Origin: Linnemannia elongata
Lineage: Eukaryota > Mortierellomycota > Mortierellomycetes > Mortierellales > Mortierellaceae
NCBI GenBank assembly: GCA_036320915.1
Contig: JAXBDG010000016.1
Coordinates: forward strand, 310,001-374,000
Reading direction: 5' to 3'
DNA: 64,000 nucleotides
This document shows positions 56,515 through 64,000 of the stretch, piece after piece. The notes under the pieces were generated by a model. It did not search any database, was not told the DNA's origin, and saw only the letters and a list, made by a program, of their open reading frames with translations. The stretch's first letter is position 1. Each line of letters starts with the position of its first letter. Position numbers and translations under genes: made by a program.

Positions 56515-57534
56515 GCTTGGAACAATTAACGGAACGAGTAGACGTGTCTATTCCAGGCTGGCCGAGAGTGAGTCGAGACAAACCACCTTTTGTCTCCGAT
56601 GATGAGTGAGGATGATGAAGAGAAGGTATGTGCGTGGGTGAATGAGAGCGTTCGTAATCCATTGGTCTGTGTCGATCCACAACCCTATCGATGACAAGGT
56701 CGAAAATAGGTTTTCTATTGTGACGGAGGAGAACAGAAAAAGAGACAAGCCCTGACATAACCGCCAACAAAAATACGCCCAAGGCCAACAGACAAACAAC
56801 AATGAGAGGTAGGGAAGGAACAATATGAGGCACAAACAACCATGCATTCATTAGCTCATAGCCGGAGGATCACTCCCTTCTCTCAATGCTATCTAGTATG
56901 TACATGTTCCCTCTTCTTCGCCTCGCTGCAAAACAAGAGAGAGTGCTAGCAACGATTCTCGTTTCCCTCTCAGTTGTTTTCTGTTTGGTTCTGTTGGTGT
57001 GTGCTCCAAAAGGGAAAGAGAGAATACTATTCACACCCTTCTAGAACCAACCCCTTGCCCTTGGTCCCTTTCCCCTCTCCCTCTCTCTTCCCTCTCTCTC
57101 TCTCTCTCTTGCTCTCAAATTTCTTTTATTCCGCATATCGGGCATACTACTAAGAATGCGAATAGCTCTCTTTCCTCCCCCCTTCACCTAGCACGGCAGA
57201 CACAGGGACACACACAAGAGCAAAAACCGACAAGGTCCATGCTGTATGCATTTCATCTATCCATCAGTCATGGATCATCATCAACAAGAGAAAAAAAAGT
57301 TCACTTACTGAGGGCGATAGTACTTCCAGCGAGTTGACTGCCAACGTAGAGATAAAGTCCCACATGCCACATGGGCCTCCCGCACTCATGTCGCTGTCGC
57401 TCCTGTGAACGCGCGCTATTGCGGACGTGGTCGAGTTTGAGTAAATTGAGTCCTGCGGCGTTCATGACGGATGCGATCAGTGAGACCACGAATCCGATCA
57501 CAAAGTCGAGCCATGAGCTCCCCGTTACCGTCAT
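52740..57534 (-). CDS. NIPA-type magnesium transporter with long disordered tail
   Basis: Exons 57534..57309, 55882..55245 and 55145..52740 give 1089 aa with matching phases. NIPA proteins are multi-span carriers of Mg2+ (DMT superfamily). Family marks: the first span FVIGFVVSLIASVMNAAGLN, then GSTIALNFLKTQWVAPLGSI across the first junction, ALIFNFVFAKILVGTRITKK, KKVVAMIMATCGGLIASQTL, and across the second junction VLQVYCLNTALKLYDSVLVV plus FYGFYTAFGLINSIIYL. About nine spans end near residue 335. The remaining 750 residues are hydrophilic: acidic, then Ser/Gly/Pro-rich with poly-Ala runs, KRKVMHSMLFGENGRPSSVG and poly-Gln/His; many RxxS sites suggest regulation by phosphorylation. The first intron is 1426 bp, far longer than the others here, and holds a (GA)n tract (56475-56511) and a poly-C run but no gene I can support. 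Confidence 0.88.
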
Positions 57535-59056
57535 GATTGGGCGGCTGTGTGTAGTTGTCTGTAGGGGCTAGGGGGTGACGGCGGGGGGGGGGGGGGTGAC
57601 GAAAGAGGTTGGTTGGGCGAAGGTGAATGTGAGGGGCAGGGGGGGGAGAGTAGTCAATCGTAGTGGATGCTATGGTGCTCTGTTCTTGCCTGCCAATGTC
57701 GATGTAATAAGGAGATAGAGAATGCGACAGAGCGTTGTCACCAATAAGGTTCCTGGTTGTCGACAAAAAAAGGGCGCGTTCGCTAGGAACAAAGAGCCAA
57801 CAGGAACAAATGAAATAGCGGCACCCTAAGCTGTTGCTGCTGTGGTGCCAAGTAGAGTGTGTGGAATGAAGTAAGTGGAATGAGAGAGACAATGGAAGGT
57901 GGATGTATGGCAAGAAGAATGAAAAGACAGAAAGGTGAATGTGAATCAGAGAGATGGAGAGTGGAAGAGGAGGAGGAGGAGGACCATGTCACCGATGCAT
58001 GAGAGTGTGGACGAATGGACAATGGACAAAAAAAGAAGCGGCGAAGGGGAAAAGTGAACGAAAGAGTCAAGGAGGAACTAAACAAAAGCAAACAATAGGG
58101 AGGGAGTGTTGTACGAGGGGGAGGAAAAGAAGAAGGAAGAAAGATAGAAGGCGTAGGAGACCAGAGGCAATGGCATAGGCAGTGGGCTAAGGCGTGGAGG
58201 AGGGGGAGGAGAGAAATGACCAAGTGCCCCGGGGATGTGTATGTTGTTGTATGTGGTGGTTACACACAATGCATACGATCATATCGAACCACTTTATGTG
58301 ATGAGGAAAAGTTAGCGCCTCCGGTGATAAAACGAGGTAAGTGAATGAGGGTATCCTATTCACATTCATCTCATGGTCATCGATCGCCAAACACACGAAG
58401 AGGAGAATTCTGTTGTTGTTTATGACAAAGGGACAGGGTAGACAAAAAAAGGTAGGCATAGTAGGGGCGCGATAACAACATTCAAGGACGGATGACCAGG
58501 GCCTTGTTGGAATTGGAATCAGAAAAGTCACCGAGGGAAAAAATAATCATCTCGTAAAGAAAAGGAGGCAGAAGGAGGGGTAAATGGGGATCGCTTGGGT
58601 TTACCCACCGACAGACATATATGTGACCTTCAGGAAAGGAGCGCATCGATAGCTCAATCCTCCCTTTGCCCAAACCCACACAGACAGGTTCAACAGTGAC
58701 CACTACCATCCCATCAAGTATCCGTTTCCTCTCGTTTGAACGATCGGAACAACTGGCTTCGGTAAAGGGTATCATTCACCGTCATGCCCCCGAGGACTCA
58801 TACACCATTCAATACATAGCAGCTCGCTCTTGCGAGAAATGGTCCTCTATAACACAACAGACCCAATCCTAGAACTTCCAAACCATACCATAGCTTAATC
58901 CATAGATAAATAGCAATCCACTAAACCTAGCTACAGTAGTCAATCAGTTGATAACACAGTTCTGTATTAAACAGAGTCACACCCAATCATCTCGCGCTCC
59001 TTCGTCCCTTTTCTCGCTCTTGTTCAAGAAACTTACCTCTCTCGTCTTATTGCACA
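57535..59056. other. 5' region of the NIPA gene, no other gene
   Basis: The minus strand is a long CT-rich leader or promoter (57535-58240), with a G-run (57581-57596 on plus). Nothing coding is supported between 58240 and 59056. Confidence 0.5.
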
Positions 59057-59150
59057 ATCGAAGCATTCGAGGCATTCAAAGCATTCGAATCAATCGAGGC
59101 ATTCAAATCAATCGAAGCATTTGAATCAATTGAATCAGATGGTTTGAATG
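59057..59150. repeat. GAATCAATCGAGGCATTC minisatellite
   Basis: Degenerate tandem copies of an 18-bp unit (GCATTCGAATCAATCGAG, GCATTCAAATCAATCGAA, GCATTTGAATCAATTGAA). A single related unit lies at 59184-59201. Confidence 0.75.
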
Positions 59151-59252
59151 CAATTCGATTGACCAGATATCAAGGGCACCTTTCGAAGCATTCGAATCGA
59201 ATCCTCACTCTCTCAAATCCGATTCGATTAGAAGCCCTAATCTCTGGACTAA

Positions 59253-59657
59253 TCAATTGAGGTCGATGGCGCTGATATCGATGACGACGCTGCTAGAAAT
59301 GGCGATGTTACCACAGATGATGACGCCACCAAAGATGTCTCTAAGGTGGTGCTTTCTGACTTGGTATTTGTTGAGGTATGTCGCGGCGAGAGAAGAGGAA
59401 TTGTTGATAGGTTGCCACGAGGTTCTGTTTCTGGCGTGAACATTTCAAGATCTGATAGATGGATTCCCAGAGATGCCCTCCCTATCGGCGCACATGTTGG
59501 GGATGGAGCCTCGAACATCCAGTTCTCCCGAACCAATTCCTTGGCTACATGCTCACTTTCTGTTACAAGATCACCAGGAGTCCGTGTCGTTGATAACTTT
59601 ACGGCTCGAGAAGCCAAAACCTGGCGCCTTCGTTGCGTTTCCAGATTTCATATCTGC
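59253..59657 (+). other. Unassigned open frame, possible gene remnant
   Basis: 135 codons are open (VDGADIDDDAARNGDVTTDD ... SRFHIC) without a proper start. A second frame over the right half reads WLHAHFLLQDHQESVSLITL, RLEKPKPGAFVAFPDFISA, which looks at least as protein-like. Together they suggest a frameshifted remnant, family unknown. A minus frame over the same DNA is also open, so coding strand is uncertain. Confidence 0.25.
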
Positions 59658-59981
59658 TAAGTACAATTGCACTTGTTGTATGTGAAACGAAGCCTTTTGA
59701 TATGAGGGTCGTGAAAGCTTCGTGGGCATCCATTTCGTAAAAGTAGTCGAATTTTATTGCCTAATCGGGCATGGTGATAACTTCCTTCTCGGCGATCTTG
59801 TCCTTTAGCCACTGTGATTTCGGGAGATCAGCGTTTTCTGAACTCTTTGCTAGGGGTTTGATGCTCATGAGAAGACAAGAACGGTTCCTTTAGTGTACTT
59901 CTAGCAACAGATGGGTATCCTGCAAAACAAACAAACAAACAAACAAAAAGGCGATTGACCACTCTGCCACACTCCACCTGC

Positions 59982-60118
59982 CGACTATCCTCCTGCCGCG
60001 AACTAAACAGGAACGGGCTAAACAAGTACCAGGAATGGCGAGTTCTACCACTAACTAAAACACCCACACTCCGCTATCCGACTATCCTCCTGCCGCGAAC
60101 TAAACAGGAACGGGCTAA
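59982..60118. repeat. 39-bp direct repeat
   Basis: GACTATCCTCCTGCCGCGAA CTAAACAGGAACGGGCTAA occurs at 59982-60020 and again at 60080-60118, apparently identical. A CAAA repeat (59925-59946) precedes it. The flanking CCACACTCC is also similar, so the duplicated unit is probably about 98 bp with diverged middle parts. Confidence 0.85.
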
Positions 60119-60764
60119 GAAAGCACCAGTGTATGAAGGACGGATGTCATAGTCTGGGTTTGCGCTTATTACTCAAACATCGAACGGCGTACCTTTGTGA
60201 ATATACGCGAAAAATGAAGGTTGTGTGCGACGAACGTCTCTTTGTGGGAATTGTTCAGCGTGGGGGGTATGCAACGCTAGTCTGAGAACCGACGAAGTTA
60301 GAATCACCGATGCACTACAATAAAAACGCAATCGACACTAACTGATTTCTAGCCCTCTTGAATAGAAGATCTGCAGCTCGAAAGGTTGATGGACATTGAG
60401 GGATGAGAGATGAGTGAGAAGTTTAGGTGGTAGTAGTAATTTAGCTTCGATGACTGAAGCGCGTGAGTGTGTGTGTATATATATATAAGAAGTAAGAAGT
60501 AAGAAGAGGGAAGAAGAAAGAGGAAGCGATAAAAAAGAGAAGGGTATAAAGAGAAGAGGGAAGAACGACTGAGCGCGCGAAAGAGGGATGTAGTGACGAA
60601 ATAGGCGCGGGAGTGAGTAATGAGGTTGCTGTGGAAAAATGAAGGCGCGGGAGTGGCTTAATCATGCACGTGACAAAATCTGCCATGCGTGGTCAGGCCA
60701 TATCGTTATTTGCGCTTCAGAACAACAGAACAACAGATGCACCTTCTGTTCCTCATCGTCCACC
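60119..60764. other. Promoter region of the glutathione transferase gene
   Basis: It contains TATATATATA (60476-60487), a purine-rich tract (60488-60600), a duplicated GGCGCGGGAGTG motif (60603 and 60643) and CACGTGAC (60667-60674), a possible bHLH or bZIP site about 95 bp before the ATG. Confidence 0.5.
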
Positions 60765-61601
60765 ATGACCACCGCCTCAACCCCCTCCGCCGGTCTTGTC
60801 TTCTACGACATCGCCATGCGTCCCCCAGTGGCAGAAACAAACTGCTCAACCAATCCCTGGAAAGCCCGCTATGCGCTCAACTTCAAAAAAGTTCCGTATT
60901 CAACCTCATGGGTCCAGCTACCGGATATCGCAAACGTGCGTCGCTCCCTTGGCGTCCCTGCTGCGCGCAAGTTTGCAGACGGATCCGACTTCCACACGCT
61001 CCCGATGCTCTCCGATCCCACCCACGGTACCATCATCGGTGATTCCTTCGATATTGCCGTCTACCTGCAGAAGGCGTACCCGGATTCTGGCTCGGGCGAC
61101 TTGTTCCCTCCTCAAAAACTCGACTACGTCTTCCTGTACGACCTGGCGATGTTTCCACTGTCAGAGCGCAATGACATCGAGTTCGCAGAATACTCTGTGT
61201 TCAACACGAATGTAGATGCAGCTTTCAGCACGCACATGCTGCTCATGGCTCACGGCCTCCCCTTCGACCCGGCTATCAGGGACATAGCCATAGCGGACTT
61301 CGTCCGGCGCGCTCAGGCCCCGTCCTGGGATGATCTGACTGTGCACGGCGAGGAGCGTGAAAAGCTCAAGAGATCTTTCTGCAACACGCTGGCGGGGCTT
61401 GCAGACCTCTTTAAAAGGAACCCCAGTGGGCCGTTTCTGCTTGGGACGCAACCCAGCTTTGCAGATTTTATTGTCGGCGGGTGGGTAAAAATGATGCATG
61501 TAACCTTGCCTGGGGCGGAATTGGAAGAGGCAAGGACATGGCATGATGGTGTCTTTGGGAGGTTGCATGATGCCTTGCAGATATATGCCGAGGTGAAGTA
61601 G
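60765..61601 (+). CDS. Glutathione S-transferase, fungal GSTFuA/LigE-like class
   Basis: 278 aa, single exon from an ATG in a CACCATG context; the open frame extends further upstream, but that part looks non-coding. The thioredoxin-like N-terminal half (about 10-100) reads LVFYDIAMRPPVAETNCSTN, then PWKARYALNFKKVPYSTSWV, with HTLPMLSDPTHGTIIGDSFD holding the cis-Pro and the glutathione-binding acidic-Ser pair (DS). The C-terminal half is helical (GPFLLGTQPSFADFIVGGWV with the conserved Asp of the N-capping box). The order FYDI...NPWK.RYALN..VPY.T.WV matches the GSTs of fungi related to bacterial beta-etherases (LigE), which conjugate or reduce aromatic and other electrophiles. Cytosolic, no signal peptide. 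The substrate is unknown. Confidence 0.88.
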   Translation: MTTASTPSAGLVFYDIAMRPPVAETNCSTNPWKARYALNFKKVPYSTSWVQLPDIANVRRSLGVPAARKFADGSDFHTLPMLSDPTHGTIIGDSFDIAVYLQKAYPDSGSGDLFPPQKLDYVFLYDLAMFPLSERNDIEFAEYSVFNTNVDAAFSTHMLLMAHGLPFDPAIRDIAIADFVRRAQAPSWDDLTVHGEEREKLKRSFCNTLAGLADLFKRNPSGPFLLGTQPSFADFIVGGWVKMMHVTLPGAELEEARTWHDGVFGRLHDALQIYAEVK

Positions 61602-63223
61602 CGTAGGTGGTTAGTGTTACCGGTCAGTCTTGCATTGAGATGTTGAGTTGCCGAAATGAACAAGATGCCAAGTCAACGCCATCTTTCTGGCAGGTTTTCT
61701 TGGAGCAGCGTTGGTGAGACGATTGACTGCAGGATGTGCATCCCGGTGCGAGAAGGCCCAGAGGAGTAGATAAAGGACGTTAGAAAACACGCCTACATTT
61801 GAAAGTGGAATAAATAAGCTGCTTACTTAGAGGTGGGTTATGTAGCAAAAAGCTGAAGATGCTGAACGGAACACATGCCGATCGGTCACTGAATCTTCAC
61901 TTTAGATGGAACCACTCAGTTTTTTGTCACTCAATTCAGGACTTCTCTCTCTGTCTCCCTTCAAATATGTCATTCACGGCCAAAAGTACACTGAGCTCAA
62001 TTCCTTACAAACCGATCGAAGGGCCACATATGCGTATTACATGGGAAGAAGAAGAGGATGCAGCAAAATATGAGTATTCGTACCTGTCTGCACTTCCCAA
62101 GGTGTCTGGATCATCTTTATTACATGAAAAGAATGATGATCCCTCTGGTGGAGACAGAACGAGACCAGTCCAAGTTATCCCCGGCGAATTAAATGAGTGA
62201 TGTCATACAGTTTGAGAGTCGAAGTGAGGCCCCAACTCAATGTTTTGACTGGGTAAGGTCCATGGTACATATCTAAAAAAATGTTGTTTGTTGCTCAATT
62301 CTCTACGCGTTCACCATTCACGCTCCATGAAAACGTAGCTCAAACTAAAAATGCATGGCCAACGCGATTACAACACGCCAAGGAGCTCCTACGCTCAACA
62401 AAAAGTAGACCCCCCTACAGCCACGTTTTTTCTGGCCCCTCCAATGATCTTCATTTATTTTATTTTTTTACCCCGATTCAGATTTTATTCTACACGAGTT
62501 TATTCGAACAATCAGTACCTTCGAAGGTGGATCGCAGAGCAATTATCCTTAAGTATCCCTATGCCTCATTTTTCACCAGTGAGGCGATCCATTGACAATC
62601 CAGAAGATGCGTGTTGAGGCAGGTGTGAGTGTACTTGTTGGCGGGCCTTGAATAGCTGGGATCAAAATAGGTAACCAAGTGTATCCGATAGATGTGCCTG
62701 TTACTGCATGATAGGTGGTGCTACCATAGAGAAGACAAAGAAATGGAAGGGGGAGAGGATGGACTCTGCTACCGCCAATTGAAGAGAAGATCATGTCTTT
62801 TGTTTGCTCTCTGGATCATGAGGGCGTTGCTTAGTGTCTTCATAGTGTCTAATGCTGGTGGCCCTTCTGCTTGTAGTAACCCGAGGTAACACCCTCATGT
62901 TTTGCTCTTTGGCCCAGTGTAGATGCATCTCGTGTCCACAATTGCACCCTTGTTGTGATTGGCTCTGAAAGGCATTTCTTTTTTTTTCTTTTTTTCCTCT
63001 CCACTCTTCTCCATCCCTCTCTCAAAAACTCAAAATAAGACACGTTTTGTGCAGATACAAAATAACTTTCTTCTTTTTTCTCTCCTCCTCCCCTTTCCCG
63101 TTTCCTTTTTCTTCAAACTCACTTTCTTCCTTCACTCCTTAACACAACATCAGCAACCAACAACAACTCTCATTCAACACCCTCCTACACACAACAAATA
63201 CCAGCAACACATACAATTTCACC
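61602..63223. other. Intergenic with weak open frames
   Basis: Apart from the small frame at 61967-62200, nothing is supported. A frame ending at 62889 contains MRALLSVFIVSNAGGPSACS followed by GTAACA, which might be the first exon of a secreted protein, but no second exon was found. The last 200 bp are the CT/CA-rich leader of the gene at 63224. Confidence 0.4.
61967..62200 (+). CDS. Small hypothetical ORF (77 aa)
   Basis: Starts MSFTAKSTLSSIPYKPIEGP after a CT-rich leader and ends VIPGELNE. It has an acidic centre (ITWEEEEDAAKYEYSYL) and no domain, signal peptide or membrane span. A longer version from 61859 adds 36 residues. It might be real or a gene fragment. Confidence 0.3.
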   Translation: MSFTAKSTLSSIPYKPIEGPHMRITWEEEEDAAKYEYSYLSALPKVSGSSLLHEKNDDPSGGDRTRPVQVIPGELNE

Positions 63224-64000
63224 ATGTCACACTTCAAGTACGGCTACGCAATGAGTAAGTATTAGACCTCATTCCCAGGGTGAACAACCTTCGTCCTGCA
63301 GAAGGCCTTTTCTCTCTCGTTCTTTTCTCACACTCTTCGATTCGCCCCCTTTGCTGATCCTCCCTCCATTATGCACTAATAGGCGATATCCCGGGCGACA
63401 AGAGGATCATCACCCCTCCAATGCTCGGCAACAAGATCTCCCTCTCCCTCGGCCACACCTCTACCTTTGTCTTTATCGGGACCAAGGCCGAGATCCTCGA
63501 ATGGTTCAGGACCGTCGGCCCTTCCAAAACCGTCCAAGCCGTCCTCTTCTACGACCGCCCAGCATCCGACCCCTTGTCCCCAAAAGTCGACCTCGTCTTT
63601 GATCTCATCCCATACCCAAACCCTGACCTCACCTGGCTTCAGTACTACCAGTCCTTTTACAGGTCTGATCCTTCACTGGAAGATTATAGATTGGAGATTC
63701 GACCTGAGCAGCCAAAATATGATGCAGAGGTGGAGCCACTTTACAGGATGTATGCCAAGAATGGGGTGAACTTGGGGGATATGGCGACAGCGCTTGAGAA
63801 GAAGTGGTCGCAACCTCCGACCAAGAATTACTTGGATATGGTCAAGGAGGTCTTTATGGAGCGCGAAGAGGCGGATGAGCATGCGCAGGAAGTTGCAGAG
63901 GAGACCAAGAAGAGAGATGAAGCTGCTCAGGATGTTGATTTGGAGGACATTGTTGTCAGTGCGCCCTCTGATGTTATTGGTGCCGTCCACCTGGCGACCA
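63224..64000 (+). CDS. Hypothetical protein, cut by window end
   Basis: Exons 63224..63254 and 63383 to beyond 64000; the intron (GTAAGT...AATAG) is phase 1. The first 216 residues are visible. The start MSHFKYGYAMSDIPGDKRII leads into a mixed alpha/beta region (NKISLSLGHTSTFVFIGTKA, VDLVFDLIPYPNPDLTWLQY), then helices rich in charged residues (DMVKEVFMEREEADEHAQEV AEETKKRDEAAQD) that may be a coiled coil. No signal peptide and no recognised family. The ATG has an ACC context and follows a CA-rich leader. Confidence 0.75.

Overview
The window is nuclear DNA from an early-diverging filamentous fungus, most likely a Mortierellaceae (Mortierella/Linnemannia type). The reasons are short GT-AG introns in most genes, proteins with very long low-complexity regions (poly-Q, N, S and D), pyrimidine-rich 5' leaders, a typical fungal MET17 and GSTFuA/LigE-like glutathione transferase, an F-box/LRR protein, and gene families I associate with Mortierella. 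The species call is inference. No tRNA, CRISPR array, bacterial operon or virus was seen.

Left third (1-19,500), ordinary chromosome: an NCS2 nucleobase permease of bacterial UraA/RutG type (177-1944, -), a small membrane-anchored protein (3785-4396, +), a 1722-aa Rax1-like RGS/membrane protein in four exons (5648-11169, -), an acidic nuclear-type protein (12924-14483, -) and the five-exon O-acetylhomoserine sulfhydrylase MET17 (15168-17331, +).

Middle (19,500-41,700): a divergent pair of small secreted protein genes (19938-20237, - and 22446-23000, +) separated by mirror-image pyrimidine arrays; a broken member of a large repeat-protein family (about 23305-24357, -); an F-box protein (25960-27675, -); two paralogous low-complexity proteins converging on each other (29306-31383, + and 32180-33221, -); the U1 snRNP zinc-finger protein U1-C in five exons (34436-35815, -); a CxC metallothionein in three exons (37157-38220, -); and an aprataxin (39434-41613, +). 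U1-C and the metallothionein consist of exons too small to stand out as ORFs and were rebuilt from splice sites.

Repeat island (41,700-52,700): a decayed Helitron (Rep/PIF1-type helicase), several 28S rRNA 3'-domain fragments, (C)CCTTGATYTTTTT arrays, a third small secreted protein gene (48162-48473, SH3b-like), a second promoter of the same kind with no convincing gene behind it, a 129-bp hairpin MITE with a TA target duplication and an 861-bp element with long inverted repeats between TTAA sites. Right part (52,700-64,000): a NIPA-type magnesium transporter with a long disordered tail (52740-57534, -), a glutathione transferase (60765-61601, +) and a gene cut by the window end (63224-64000, +).

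The most unusual organisation is that each small secreted protein gene has a TATA box about 0.28-0.35 kb upstream of its start codon, and a pyrimidine array in the same relative orientation just beyond it. Four such units can be counted, one without a recognisable gene. Fragments of 28S rRNA recur in and around the arrays of the repeat island.
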